From Cellulomonas alba (lineage in GTDB: Bacteria > Actinomycetota > Actinomycetes > Actinomycetales > Cellulomonadaceae), in NCBI RefSeq assembly GCF_030362835.1, contig NZ_JAUCGQ010000001.1, positions 2,149,461 through 2,213,460 on the forward strand: a stretch of DNA of 64,000 nucleotides, written 5' to 3'. The notes beneath the pieces are model-generated. The model was not told the DNA's origin. It ran no database searches and saw nothing but the letters and a program-made list of their open reading frames with translations. This document shows positions 33,307-42,374 of this stretch, one piece after another (the stretch's first letter is position 1; each line of letters opens with the position of its first letter). The position numbers and the translations under genes were made by a program.

Positions 33307-34587
33307 ATGAGCGAGACCGGACGGCCCGAGCCCGACCGCGCGTACCGGCCGGCCTGGGCACCGACCGGGCAGACGCCCGGCGCGGCGGCCGACGGCGCTC
33401 CCCCGGCCGCGCAGCCAGGAGTCGCCCCGCAGACCCCCACGGCGCCCGGCCCGGTCCCGCCGCCGGCGCCCGCAGCCCCCAGCGGCGTCTCGCCGCAGGC
33501 CCCCGTGTCGCCGTACTCGTCGACGTACGCGACGACCACCGCGACACCGCCGCCCGCCGTGGTGCGCGTACCGACCGCGGCGGGCCCCGCGGCCGCGGCG
33601 AGCGCCGCAGGTGCGGCGCGGCCGACGGGCGGCGGCACGCCGCCCGGCGCGTGGGCGCGCGCGGGTGCAGAGCGTGCGGCGACGTCCGAGCCCGGCCAGG
33701 TCTGGTCCCGCGCCGGGGGGTCCGACGGGACCGACGCCCGCGCTTCGTGGTCCGCCGCCGCGGCCGGCGCCGTCGGCGTGGCCGCCTCGGGTGCCGGCCC
33801 GACGGGCGGCGGCGCGACACCGCCTGGCCCGGGTGGCCCGGGTGGCGCGCCCGGTGGTGGCGCGGCACCTGGGGGTGGCGCGCCTGGAGGTGGTGCCACG
33901 GGCGCGGGTGCGCCCGGCGGCGCCGGGTCCGGCGGGTCGCGCGGCGGGCGTTCTGGCTCGCGCGGCGGCGGTTCGTCACGCCCGCGCTGGCTCGTGCCGC
34001 TCGTGGCGGTCGTCGTCGTGCTGCTCGTCGCGGTCGTCGTCGTCGCGATCGCGACCCGCCACGGCAGTGCGAGTGCCGAGGAGACGCCGACCGACGCCGC
34101 GACGATCGTGCTGCCCTCGCCGACGCCGACCGTCCCGGCAGCGTCGCGTCAGGCGTCGACCCCGTTCGCCAAGGCCCTGCCGAGCTCGGTGCTGCAGTAC
34201 GCGCTCAAGACGTCCGTGCCGAACGACGAGTGGGTCAAGGCGGGTGCGATCGAGGCGTACACCGACACGTACACCGACGGCGGGTCGGGCACCGTCACGG
34301 TGACCGCGGGCCAGTTCGAGACCACGGACGCGGCGAGCGCCTTCGCGCAGACCCTGGTGGCCGCGCTGCCCCAGGCGACGTCGTCGGCCGCGCCCACGGC
34401 GTCTCCCGCACCGTCGCTGCCGGTGTCCGGGGACGTCACGGTCGGCGGCAAGAAGGCCGGCGCCTACACGATCGTCGACGCCGGCGACGGCACCGGCGTC
34501 GCGGTCTGGAACAACGGCACGACGGTCTTCCGCGCGACGGCGCCGGTCGCGGACATCGCGAACGTCTACGCCGCGTACCCGCTCTGA
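33307..34587 (+). CDS. membrane-anchored protein with long Pro/Gly/Ala-rich cytoplasmic region
   Basis: The 426-residue protein begins with about 225 residues of low-complexity Pro, Ala and Gly (including GGAPGGGAAPGGG repeats), followed by a basic segment SRGGGSSRPR and one membrane helix (about 230-250, WLVPLVAVVVVLLVAVVVVAI). The outer domain of about 170 residues resembles a small alpha-beta domain with FAKALPSSVLQYALK and AYTDTYTDGGSGTVTVTAGQF; I do not recognise its family. ATG 33307 has GGGGAG in front, and GATAGGGT upstream is a candidate -10 box. It ends at a strong hairpin shared with the convergent glycosyltransferase gene. Confidence 0.7.
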   Translation: MSETGRPEPDRAYRPAWAPTGQTPGAAADGAPPAAQPGVAPQTPTAPGPVPPPAPAAPSGVSPQAPVSPYSSTYATTTATPPPAVVRVPTAAGPAAAASAAGAARPTGGGTPPGAWARAGAERAATSEPGQVWSRAGGSDGTDARASWSAAAAGAVGVAASGAGPTGGGATPPGPGGPGGAPGGGAAPGGGAPGGGATGAGAPGGAGSGGSRGGRSGSRGGGSSRPRWLVPLVAVVVVLLVAVVVVAIATRHGSASAEETPTDAATIVLPSPTPTVPAASRQASTPFAKALPSSVLQYALKTSVPNDEWVKAGAIEAYTDTYTDGGSGTVTVTAGQFETTDAASAFAQTLVAALPQATSSAAPTASPAPSLPVSGDVTVGGKKAGAYTIVDAGDGTGVAVWNNGTTVFRATAPVADIANVYAAYPL

Positions 34588-34610
34588 CGGACGTCGGCTC
34601 GCCGCGCCTC

Positions 34611-34661
34611 GGTGCGACGACGGGCGGGACGCCCAGGGGATGGCGTCCCGCTCGTCGCACC
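34611..34661. terminator. long bidirectional terminator hairpin
   Basis: Arms GGTGCGACGA...GCGGGACGCC (34611-34633) and GGCGTCCCGC...CGTCGCACC (34642-34661) pair over about 19 bp with a small bulge and an 8-nt loop. It lies between convergent genes ending at 34587 and 34696, so it can stop transcription from both sides. Confidence 0.8.
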
Positions 34662-34695
34662 GGGTCGGCCGGGGAGGCAGCCCGGCGCGACCCCC

Positions 34696-36789
34696 TCAGG
34701 CGGCCGAGGTCGTCGAGCTCGACGAGGACGACGGCTGCGTGAGGTCGTAGACGGTGACCCCGCCGACGGTCTGCGCCGTGAAGTGCGCCGCGACCCACTC
34801 CTCGATCTGCGAGCCGACGTCCGCGCCGCCGCTCGCGCCGCCGAAGCCTGCACCGCCCTGGCCGCCGACGAAGTAGTGCACCTTGCCGTCGGCGACCCAC
34901 GCCTCGAACTGCTCGAGCGTCGGTGACGGGTCGGAGCCGTTGAAGCCGCCGATCGCCATGACGGACTCCTGCGCGGCGAGCTGGTAGCTCGCGGCGTTCT
35001 GCGAGCCGACCGTCGCGGCGACCCACGTGTACCGGCCGGCGTCGCGCTCGAGGAGCGCGGTCAGCTCGGCGCTGACTGACGCGCCGTCGAGCAGGCCGCG
35101 CATCCCGCCGCCGCCCGGGCCGCCACCGTTCTGCGTGGTCCCGTTCGGGCCGCCCCGCGCTCCCTGCGGGCCGCCCGGGCCGCCCGCGCCGCCGAACCCG
35201 CCGCGCGGACCCCCGCCGCCCGGCCCGCCGAAGGCTCCCGTGACGGTCGGCCCCGCCGACGGGATGGAACCGGCGTGCGCGGTGGCGACGGTCTGCAGCG
35301 TGTACGCGGCCGGCCCGAGCAGCCCCGCGACGAGGGCCAGGGCCGCGCCGACCCGCGCCACCGCCGCGCCGCCGGCGAACGCCACGAGCAGCAGCACCGA
35401 CGCCGCGATGCCGGTCGAGAGCACGATCCACCGGAGCCACAGCAGCCACTGCGAGGACCGGTCGAGGAGCGCGAACGACCAGAGGCTCGTCAGCAGCGTC
35501 ACAGCCGCGAGCAGCGCGAGCGCCCACAGCTCGGCGCGCCGCTGCCACAGCAGCCACCCGCCGATCCCGACCAGCGCACCGATCGCCGGGGCCAGCGCGA
35601 CCGTGTAGTACGCGTGGAAGATGCCGGCCATGAGGGAGAACGTCAGGCCGGTGACGAGCAGCCACCCGAGCCAGACGACGACCTCCGCACGCCGGGCATC
35701 CGTCCGCCGCGCCCGCGCGAGCAGCACCAGCGCCGCCGCGCCCAGCACGAGCGCCGCGGGCAGCAGCCAGGCGATCTGGCCGCCGACCTCGGCGCCGAGC
35801 ATGCGCGTGATGCCCGTCGCGCCCCAGCCGCCGCCGCCGTTTCGGCCGCCACCGCCGACCGAGCCGACCTCGTCGCCGCTGATCCGGCCCAGGCCGTTGT
35901 AGCCGAAGGTCAGCTCGAGGAAGGAGTTGCTCTGCGACCCGCCGACGTACGGTCGGGCCGACGCGGGCACGAGCTCGACGAGCGCGACCCACCACCCGGC
36001 TGAGGCCACCGTGGCGAGCACCGCGAGCAGCCCGTCACGCACGCGCCTGCCGAGCGAGACGGGGCCCGCCCACAGGAACGCGACGGCGATGCCGGGCAGC
36101 ACGAGGAACGCCTGCAGCTGCTTGGTGAGGAACGCGAGCCCGACGAGGACCCCGGCCAGGACCATCCAGCGCGTGGTGCGCGGACCCTCGACCGCGCGCA
36201 GCGTGGCCCACGCCGACGCCGTGAGCAGCAGCACGAGCAGCGCGTCCGGGTTGTCGAACCGGAACATGAGCGCCGCGACCGGCGTCAGCGCGACGACCGC
36301 TCCCGCGAGCAGGCCGGCACCGGCCGAGAACCGGCGTCGCACGCTCGCGTACAGGACGCCGACCGTGGCCACCCCCATGAGCGCCTGCGGAGCGAGGACC
36401 GACCAGGACGACAGGCCGAAGATCCGCACCGACAGACCCATGACCCACAGCGACGCCGGTGGCTTGTCGACCGTGATCGACGCGCCCGCGTCCGACGCGC
36501 CGTAGAGGAACGCCTTCCACGACTCCGCGCCGGCCCGCGCCGCTGCCGCGTAGAACTGGTTCGCGTAGCCGGAGGACGAGAGGTCCCACAGGTAGAGCGC
36601 CGCGGTGACGAGCAGCAGCCCGCCGAGCGCGGGCCACTCCCACCGGGGCCGGGCGTGCCGGCCGGGTGCCCCGTCGGCGGGAGCGGGCGGGTCGGGGACC
36701 GTCGGCTCGGTAGGCAGCGGCCCGGTCGGTACGTCGTCCCTCGCGGCGCTCGGCGGCGGAGGCAGGAACGCGGCGTGCGTCGTGGTCAT
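34696..36789 (-). CDS. GT39/ArnT-like membrane glycosyltransferase (YkcB type)
   Basis: The 697-residue protein is a GT-C glycosyltransferase with a Pro-rich N-terminus, about eleven membrane segments and a C-terminal soluble domain. DKPPASLWVMGLSVRIFG and FDNPDALLVLLL correspond to conserved loops of the family, which uses polyprenyl-phosphate sugars as donors. A Gly-rich insertion (about 535-590, with GGPGGGGPRGGFGG) separates the last helix from a C-terminal domain containing LERDAGRYTWVAAT and VMAIGGFNGSDPSPTLEQF. The start ATG 36789 overlaps the stop of the GT2-GtrA gene upstream. The pair resembles ykcB-ykcC of Bacillus. The acceptor is unknown. Confidence 0.87.
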   Translation of the reverse strand: MTTTHAAFLPPPPSAARDDVPTGPLPTEPTVPDPPAPADGAPGRHARPRWEWPALGGLLLVTAALYLWDLSSSGYANQFYAAAARAGAESWKAFLYGASDAGASITVDKPPASLWVMGLSVRIFGLSSWSVLAPQALMGVATVGVLYASVRRRFSAGAGLLAGAVVALTPVAALMFRFDNPDALLVLLLTASAWATLRAVEGPRTTRWMVLAGVLVGLAFLTKQLQAFLVLPGIAVAFLWAGPVSLGRRVRDGLLAVLATVASAGWWVALVELVPASARPYVGGSQSNSFLELTFGYNGLGRISGDEVGSVGGGGRNGGGGWGATGITRMLGAEVGGQIAWLLPAALVLGAAALVLLARARRTDARRAEVVVWLGWLLVTGLTFSLMAGIFHAYYTVALAPAIGALVGIGGWLLWQRRAELWALALLAAVTLLTSLWSFALLDRSSQWLLWLRWIVLSTGIAASVLLLVAFAGGAAVARVGAALALVAGLLGPAAYTLQTVATAHAGSIPSAGPTVTGAFGGPGGGGPRGGFGGAGGPGGPQGARGGPNGTTQNGGGPGGGGMRGLLDGASVSAELTALLERDAGRYTWVAATVGSQNAASYQLAAQESVMAIGGFNGSDPSPTLEQFEAWVADGKVHYFVGGQGGAGFGGASGGADVGSQIEEWVAAHFTAQTVGGVTVYDLTQPSSSSSSTTSAA

Positions 36790-38063
36790 CGGGCGACCTC
36801 CTCGGTGGGGGCGGTCGACGTGCGGGCGCGGAAGACCCAGCCGCGCAGCAGGACGAACCGCAGGACGGTCGCCGCGAGGTTCGCGACGACGAGGACGACG
36901 AGCTCGACGGCTCGCGACGCCCCGGGAGCGACGGCGTGGAGCGCCGCGAGCGAGGCGGAGGTCAGGGCCCAGGCGAGCCCGAGGACGAGGAGCCCCTGGC
37001 CCTGGTGCAGCACCGCGCGGGAGCGGCCGCGCACGCCGAACGTGAGGCGCCGGTTCGCGGCCGTGTTCCCGACGGCGCTGATCAGGAGGGCGAGCAGGTT
37101 GGCCCACTGCGGGCCGACCGGGCCGGCGAGCAGCAGGTAGAGCGCGACGTACGCGAGCGTCGACGCGGCGCCCACGAGCGCGAACCGCACGACCTGTCGC
37201 AGCAGCACGTGCCGCGCGCTCGCGGACGCGTCGGCGGACGCGTCCCCGACCAGCGGGAGGGCGGCACGCATCTCGTCGAGCGGCAGGCGGCCGGCCGCGA
37301 GGTCCCGGGCCAGGCGCGCGACGCCGCGAAGGTCGGCGGTCGCGGTGGCGACGACGGCGACGCGGGAGTCCGGGTCGTCCACCCAGTCGACCGGCACCTC
37401 GTGGATGCGCAGCCCGGCGCGCTCGGCGAGCACGAGCAGCTCGGTGTCGAAGAACCAGCCGTTGTCCGCCACGAGGGGCAGCAGCCGGCGGGCGGCGTCG
37501 GCGCGGATCGCCTTGAAGCCGCACTGCGCGTCGGAGAACCGCGCCGCGAGCGCGCCGTGCAGCAGCAGGTTGTAGCAGCGCGAGATGACCTCGCGCCTCG
37601 GCCCCCGCACGACCCGCGCGGTCCGGGTCAGCCGCGTGCCGATCGCCAGGTGCGAGTGCCCGCTGACGAGCGGCGCGACGAGCGGCAGCAGCGCCGACAG
37701 GTCCGTCGAGAGGTCGACGTCCATGTACGCGAGCACCGCGGCGTCCGAGCCGAGCCACGCGGTGTGCAGCGCCCGCCCGCGCCCCTTCGCGTCGAGGTGC
37801 ACGGCGCTGACGCCGGGCAGCTCGTCGGCCAGGCGGGTCGCGATCGCCCACGTGCCGTCGGTCGACGCGTTGTCGGCGACCGTGAGCCGCGCGGTGTAGG
37901 GGAACTGCGTGTCGAGGAACCAGCGCGCGGCGCGCACGGCCCGCTCGAGACCGACCTCCTCGTCGTGCACGGGGATGACGAGGTCGAGCACCGGGCCGAC
38001 GGGCGGCGCGCCGGTGGCGGGGGCGGGTGTCTCGGGCATCGGGTCGCGGGTCGTCGTGTCCAT
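36786..38063 (-). CDS. GT2 glycosyltransferase fused to GtrA-like membrane domain
   Basis: The first 240 residues are a GT2 dolichol-phosphate-mannose-synthase-like domain (LVIPVHDEEVGLERAVR, YMDVDLSTDLSALL with the metal-binding DxD, RFSDAQCGFKAIRADA). The last 150 residues form a four-helix GtrA domain (VVRFALVGAASTLAYVALYLL, GNTAANRRLTFG). The 425-residue protein should load a sugar from an NDP donor onto polyprenyl phosphate, and the GtrA part may help flip it outward. The GT39 partner is coupled by ATGA. ATG 38063 is chosen as the first Met before the GT2 fold. Confidence 0.87.
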   Translation of the reverse strand: MDTTTRDPMPETPAPATGAPPVGPVLDLVIPVHDEEVGLERAVRAARWFLDTQFPYTARLTVADNASTDGTWAIATRLADELPGVSAVHLDAKGRGRALHTAWLGSDAAVLAYMDVDLSTDLSALLPLVAPLVSGHSHLAIGTRLTRTARVVRGPRREVISRCYNLLLHGALAARFSDAQCGFKAIRADAARRLLPLVADNGWFFDTELLVLAERAGLRIHEVPVDWVDDPDSRVAVVATATADLRGVARLARDLAAGRLPLDEMRAALPLVGDASADASASARHVLLRQVVRFALVGAASTLAYVALYLLLAGPVGPQWANLLALLISAVGNTAANRRLTFGVRGRSRAVLHQGQGLLVLGLAWALTSASLAALHAVAPGASRAVELVVLVVANLAATVLRFVLLRGWVFRARTSTAPTEEVAR

Positions 38064-38259
38064 GCCTCGACGTTGCGCGGCCTGCCCAGCCGCGCGATGT
38101 GGCGCGTCTGTGCTGCGCCTTTGAGGGTCCGCGTCACCCGTCCGGGTGGCCCGCTCGGCGGACGCCGCGCGCGGTTCGTCCCGGGTTGCGGCGCAGCCGG
38201 GCGGGTGACCGGCTGGGAGTCTCCTCAGTGCGCGCTGTGCGCCTGCCGAGCACACGCGC

Positions 38260-39225
38260 ATGCGCCCGACCACGACCCGCCTCCGTCGCGCCCTCGCCGC
38301 GACCGCCGTGACCGCCGTCGCCATGCTCACGCTGTCCGGCTGTCTCAAGGCCGACATCACCATGACGGTCAATGCCGACGAGACGATCGACGGCTCGATG
38401 ACCATCGGGCTCAGCAAGGCGCTGCTCGAGAGCACGGGGCAGTCGGCGGCCGACGTGTTCGCCCAGGGCTTCTCGGAGGGCGACGGACCGTTCGACGGCG
38501 TGGCTGACCAGTCCTCCGCGCCCTACGACGACGGCGAGTACGTGGGCCGCACGTTCACGGCGCACGGCATGACGCTCGCGCAGTTCAACAAGCAGGACGA
38601 CGGCGACGACTCGATGGCGCTCGAGCATGTCGGCGATACGTACGTGCTGACGGGCCTGCTCGACTTCGCGTCGGGCGCGCAGGACGCGGGGCAGTCCGGC
38701 ACCACGCTGCCCGCCGGCATGGGGTCGGTCCACGTCGCCTTCACTTTCCCGGGCAAGGTGCTCGAGTCGAACGGGAAGATCGACGGCAACACGGTCGAGT
38801 GGAGCGGCTCGGCGACGTCGAAGCTCGAGCTCACCGCGACCGCCGAGGACCACGGCGCGAAGCCGTTCCCGTGGCTGCTCGCCGGGATCGGTGGCGGCGT
38901 GGCGCTCCTCGTCGTGCTCGCCGTCGTGCTGCTGCTGGTGCGGCGTCGCCACCGCCGGTCGCACGACGAGGACCCGGCGGCGCTGCCGCCGTTCGACCTG
39001 GGCGGCGGGCCGTCGTGGGGGCCGCCGGCGCCGGTGGGTGCGCCGCAAGGACTCGGGACGCAGGGCCAGGCGCCGCAGGGCTACGGTCAGCCCGGCTACG
39101 GTCAGCCGGCGTACGGCCAGCCGGCGTTTGGGCAGCCCGGCTACGGCCAGCAGGGCCAGACGCCGCCCGGCTACGGCCAGGTGCAAGCCGGTCCCGGGCC
39201 GACGGGCTTCGGGCAGCAGCAGTAG
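38260..39225 (+). CDS. LppM-like lipoprotein with Tyr/Gln/Gly-rich tail
   Basis: The 321-residue protein has a lipobox LTLSGC (Cys28), an extracellular domain (about 30-200) starting LKADITMTVNADETIDGSM as in LppM/DUF3153 proteins, one C-terminal membrane helix (about 207-228) and a cytoplasmic tail with repeats of GYGQP. In M. tuberculosis LppM affects host-cell responses; in this presumably non-pathogenic organism the role is unknown. The gene is divergent from the GT2 gene, 196 bp away. ATG 38260 is the start. The Tyr-rich tail recalls the repeat tail of the DUF4190 protein. Confidence 0.8.
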   Translation: MRPTTTRLRRALAATAVTAVAMLTLSGCLKADITMTVNADETIDGSMTIGLSKALLESTGQSAADVFAQGFSEGDGPFDGVADQSSAPYDDGEYVGRTFTAHGMTLAQFNKQDDGDDSMALEHVGDTYVLTGLLDFASGAQDAGQSGTTLPAGMGSVHVAFTFPGKVLESNGKIDGNTVEWSGSATSKLELTATAEDHGAKPFPWLLAGIGGGVALLVVLAVVLLLVRRRHRRSHDEDPAALPPFDLGGGPSWGPPAPVGAPQGLGTQGQAPQGYGQPGYGQPAYGQPAFGQPGYGQQGQTPPGYGQVQAGPGPTGFGQQQ

Positions 39226-39265
39226 ACGCACCCGGCAGCGCGTCGGCGGACGAACCCCGCCCGAC

Positions 39266-39646
39266 CTACCCGGCGGCGATGATCGAGCAGACGTTGCCCG
39301 CGGGGTCGGTGAACCACGCGATGAGCGGCCCGCCACCGCGGAACACGTAGTCGTCGTCGGTCTGCGTCGGCGTGCCCTCGTAGCGCTCGAACGGCACGCC
39401 GCGCCCCCGCAGCTCGGCGACCGTCGCGGCGACGTCGTCGACCGGGAAGTTGAGGATCGTGAACGTCGCGGGCACGTGCGCGTCGCCCTTGGGGTACGCG
39501 ATCACGTGGTAGCCGTCCGCGAACCGGATCGTCAGGATGCCGTGGTCGACCGAGGTGTCGAGCCCGAGCGTGTCGCCGTAGAACGCCTGCGCCTTCTCGA
39601 CGTCGTCGACCGAGAAGCCGCTGAAGCTGGTGCCGAGGTCCGTCAT
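39266..39646 (-). CDS. VOC (glyoxalase-like) protein, single domain
   Basis: The 126-residue protein has one VOC domain: FSGFSVDDVEKAQAFYGDTLGL at the start, FTILNFPVDDVAATVAELRGRGV in the middle and AWFTDPAGNVCSII at the end. Proteins of this size form dimers with a metal site between beta-alpha-beta-beta-beta units. GGAGG lies 10 nt before ATG 39646. The substrate is unknown and the neighbours give no clue; it lies between the convergent LppM gene and the histidine kinase. Confidence 0.82.
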   Translation of the reverse strand: MTDLGTSFSGFSVDDVEKAQAFYGDTLGLDTSVDHGILTIRFADGYHVIAYPKGDAHVPATFTILNFPVDDVAATVAELRGRGVPFERYEGTPTQTDDDYVFRGGGPLIAWFTDPAGNVCSIIAAG

Positions 39647-39764
39647 GCGTCACGCCTCCGTGCCGGGGGTAGGAGGCCCAGTCTGCGACGCCGCCGCGGC
39701 CCGCGCACGGCCGGACGAGATGCCGGAGCGGGACGCCGGCCCTCCGCGCTGCCAGCGGGTCGGG

Positions 39765-41429
39765 CTAGGCGCTCGTCGCTCCGACCGCGCGCCACGCGAC
39801 GCCGGCGGCATCGGTCGGCGCGGCGCTGCGGACCGGCAGGGGGCGCTCGGGCGCGGCGACGCGCGCCGCCGGCAGCGTCACGGTGAACGTCGCGCCGCGC
39901 GCCGAGGACGAGACGGTGATCGTCCCGCCGTGGGCCGTGACGACCGCGTGCACGATCGCGAGCCCGAGGCCGGTCGACCCGGACGTCCGCGCGCGGGACG
40001 CGTCGCCGCGCGTGAACCGCTGGAACAGGCGGTCGCGCAGCTCGGGCGGGATGCCGGGGCCGTCGTCGGCGACGTGGACCACGATGTCGCCGCGCACCCG
40101 ACGGGCGCGCACGGTGACGGTCGTGCCGGCGGGCGTGTGCAGCCGGGCGTTGGACAGCAGGTTGGCGAGCACCTGGCGCAGGCGGTGGTCGTCGCCGACC
40201 ACGAGCAGCTCGTCGTCCTCGGGCAGGTCGAGCTGCCAGCGGTGCTCCGGGCCGGCGGCGTGCGCGTCGGTGACGGCGTCGATCGCGAGCACGGCGACGT
40301 CGAGCGGCTCGGACGCGAGCGGGCGGCCCGCGTCGAGGCGGGCGAGCAGCAGCATGTCCTCGACGAGGCCCGTCATGCGCTCGGACTCCGACTCGACGCG
40401 CGCCATCGCCTGCAGCGCGCCGGGCGGCAGCTCCTCGGGCAGGCGGCGGACCAGCTCGGCGTAGCCGCGGATCGACGCGAGCGGGGTGCGCAGCTCGTGG
40501 CTCGCGTCGGCGACGAACTGGCGGACCTGGAGCTCGGACTCGTGGCGCGCGGTGAGCGCCGACTCGACGTGCCCGAGCATCGTGTTCAGCGCCGCGCCGA
40601 CCTGCCCGACCTCGGTGCTCGGGTCGGTGTCGGCGACGGGGACCCGCTCGGCGATGACGACCTCGCCCCGGTCGAGCGGCAGGCGGGCCACGCGGCGCGC
40701 GGTCGCGGCGACGCGGTCGAGCGGCCGCAGCTCGCGACGCACGAGCACGAGGCCGACGGTGCCCGCGACGAGGAGCGCGAGGGCCGCGACCACGACCTCC
40801 ACCGCGACGTAGCCGGTGACGGTGTTGGTGACGGGCTCGGTCGGGAGCGCGGTGACGAGGTGCGCGCCGTCGGGCGTGACCATAGCGACGGCGCGGTACG
40901 CACCGAGACCGTCGAGGTGGACCCCGTGCGCCTCACCATCGGTGGGGACGTCGAGCAGCGTCTGCGTCTGCGCGGGCGTGAGCGTGCGGAACCGGCCGGA
41001 CTCGTCGACGTAGCCGGCGCGGGCGGTCGTGTCGCCGGACGACGACCCCGGCACGAACACGTTGACCGTCCCGCTCGCCTGCCCGAGCTGCAGGCTCGCC
41101 GGCGGGGGCCGACGGCCCGGCGTGCCCCGGTTGCCGTACCCGTCGGGTGCGTTGGCGGCGCGGTTGCTCGCCACCGAGAGCCGCGAGTCCATCTGCGCGA
41201 TCAGCGACGAGCGCAGGGCGAGCGTCGAGACGACGCCCATCGCGGCGGCCACGACGGCGACCAGCCCGACGACGCCGACGACGAGCCGGCGGCGCAGCGT
41301 CCAGCGCGAGCGCCGGGGGGACGCGCTCGCGAGGGACGCCGGCGCCGCGCCAGCCCGACGCGCCGCGGGGCGCCCGTCCCGGCGACCGTCGTCGCGCGGG
41401 CCGGACGCCCCGGTGGGTCGCGAGCCCAT
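39765..41429 (-). CDS. two-component sensor histidine kinase
   Basis: The 554-residue protein has two membrane helices (about 49-70 and 215-237) flanking an extracellular sensor domain, a HAMP-like linker, the phosphorylation site DASHELRTPLASIRGYAELV, N-box NLLSNARLHTP, G1 DDGPGIP and G2 GSTGLGLAIV. The extracellular part is rich in Gly, Ser and Thr and gives no known ligand domain. It is the cognate partner of the response regulator, whose TGA overlaps its ATG by one base (TGATG at 41427-41431). The pair resembles MprAB/TrcRS-type envelope-stress systems. Confidence 0.93.
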   Translation of the reverse strand: MGSRPTGASGPRDDGRRDGRPAARRAGAAPASLASASPRRSRWTLRRRLVVGVVGLVAVVAAAMGVVSTLALRSSLIAQMDSRLSVASNRAANAPDGYGNRGTPGRRPPPASLQLGQASGTVNVFVPGSSSGDTTARAGYVDESGRFRTLTPAQTQTLLDVPTDGEAHGVHLDGLGAYRAVAMVTPDGAHLVTALPTEPVTNTVTGYVAVEVVVAALALLVAGTVGLVLVRRELRPLDRVAATARRVARLPLDRGEVVIAERVPVADTDPSTEVGQVGAALNTMLGHVESALTARHESELQVRQFVADASHELRTPLASIRGYAELVRRLPEELPPGALQAMARVESESERMTGLVEDMLLLARLDAGRPLASEPLDVAVLAIDAVTDAHAAGPEHRWQLDLPEDDELLVVGDDHRLRQVLANLLSNARLHTPAGTTVTVRARRVRGDIVVHVADDGPGIPPELRDRLFQRFTRGDASRARTSGSTGLGLAIVHAVVTAHGGTITVSSSARGATFTVTLPAARVAAPERPLPVRSAAPTDAAGVAWRAVGATSA

Positions 41430-42163
41430 CAGGCCGGCTTGAGGACGTACCCCACGCCGCGCAGCGTGTGCAGCATCGGCGCGCGCCCCTTGTCGATCTT
41501 GCGGCGCAGGTACGAGACGTAGAGCTCGACGATGTTGGCCTGGCCGCCGAAGTCGTACTGCCACACGCGGTCGAGGATCTGCGCCTTCGACAGCACACGC
41601 TTGGGGTTGCGCATGAAGTAGCGGAGCAGCTCGAACTCGGTCGCGGTCAGGCGGATGTCGTCGCCGCCGCGCGTCACCTCGTGGCTGTCCTCGTCCATCA
41701 TCAGGTCGCCCACCACGAGGACGGCCTCGTCACGGGCGGAGACGGCGCCGGCCCGGCGGAGCAGGGCGCGCAGCCGCGCGACGACCTCCTCGAGGCTGAA
41801 CGGCTTCGTCACGTAGTCGTCGCCGCCCGCCGTCAGGCCCGCGATGCGGTCCTCGACCGCGTCCTTGGCCGTGAGGAACAGGATCGGCACGTGCGGGTGC
41901 GTCGCGCGGACCCGGTGCAGCACCTCGAGGCCGGACAGGTCGGGGAGCATCACGTCGAGCACGATGACGTCCGGGTCCAGCGTCTTGACCTGCTTGAGCG
42001 CGGCGTGCCCGGTGAGCGCGTGGTCGACCTGCCAGCCCTCGTACCGCAGCGCGGTCGACAGCAGCTCGGCGAGAGTCGGCTCGTCGTCGACCACGAGGGC
42101 GCGAACCGGGGAGCCGTCCGCGCGCAGCAGGGCGTCGGGGCGGCGGATGGTCGAGGTCGTCAT
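41429..42163 (-). CDS. OmpR-family response regulator
   Basis: The 244-residue protein has a receiver domain with phospho-acceptor Asp70 (VIVLDVMLPD), DDE acidic pocket at 26-28 and Lys120 (TKPFS), followed by a winged-helix DNA-binding domain (RLTATEFELLRYFMRNPKRVLSK). It is phosphorylated by the adjacent kinase. ATG 42163 gives the usual length; an upstream ATG at 42220 adds 19 unlikely residues. The promoter region upstream (211 bp) does not show an obvious direct repeat that I could name as its own site. Confidence 0.93.
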   Translation of the reverse strand: MTTSTIRRPDALLRADGSPVRALVVDDEPTLAELLSTALRYEGWQVDHALTGHAALKQVKTLDPDVIVLDVMLPDLSGLEVLHRVRATHPHVPILFLTAKDAVEDRIAGLTAGGDDYVTKPFSLEEVVARLRALLRRAGAVSARDEAVLVVGDLMMDEDSHEVTRGGDDIRLTATEFELLRYFMRNPKRVLSKAQILDRVWQYDFGGQANIVELYVSYLRRKIDKGRAPMLHTLRGVGYVLKPA

Positions 42164-42374
42164 GCCGCCCAGGGTCGGCGCGGATCCTGGTGTGCGCCTG
42201 GAGCGAACCTGGGAAAGCACTGAGTGCGCGGCGGGTGGCGCGGGTGCGGCTCGTCTGAGCCCGACCCGGCATTCGCCCGGAAGACGGAGCGGCCGTCACG
42301 CGTCCGGGTGACGCCGCGGCGGGGCGTCCGGGCGACGCGGACGGCCCCGGGCCGTCACTCGGGCGGGGGAGGGG

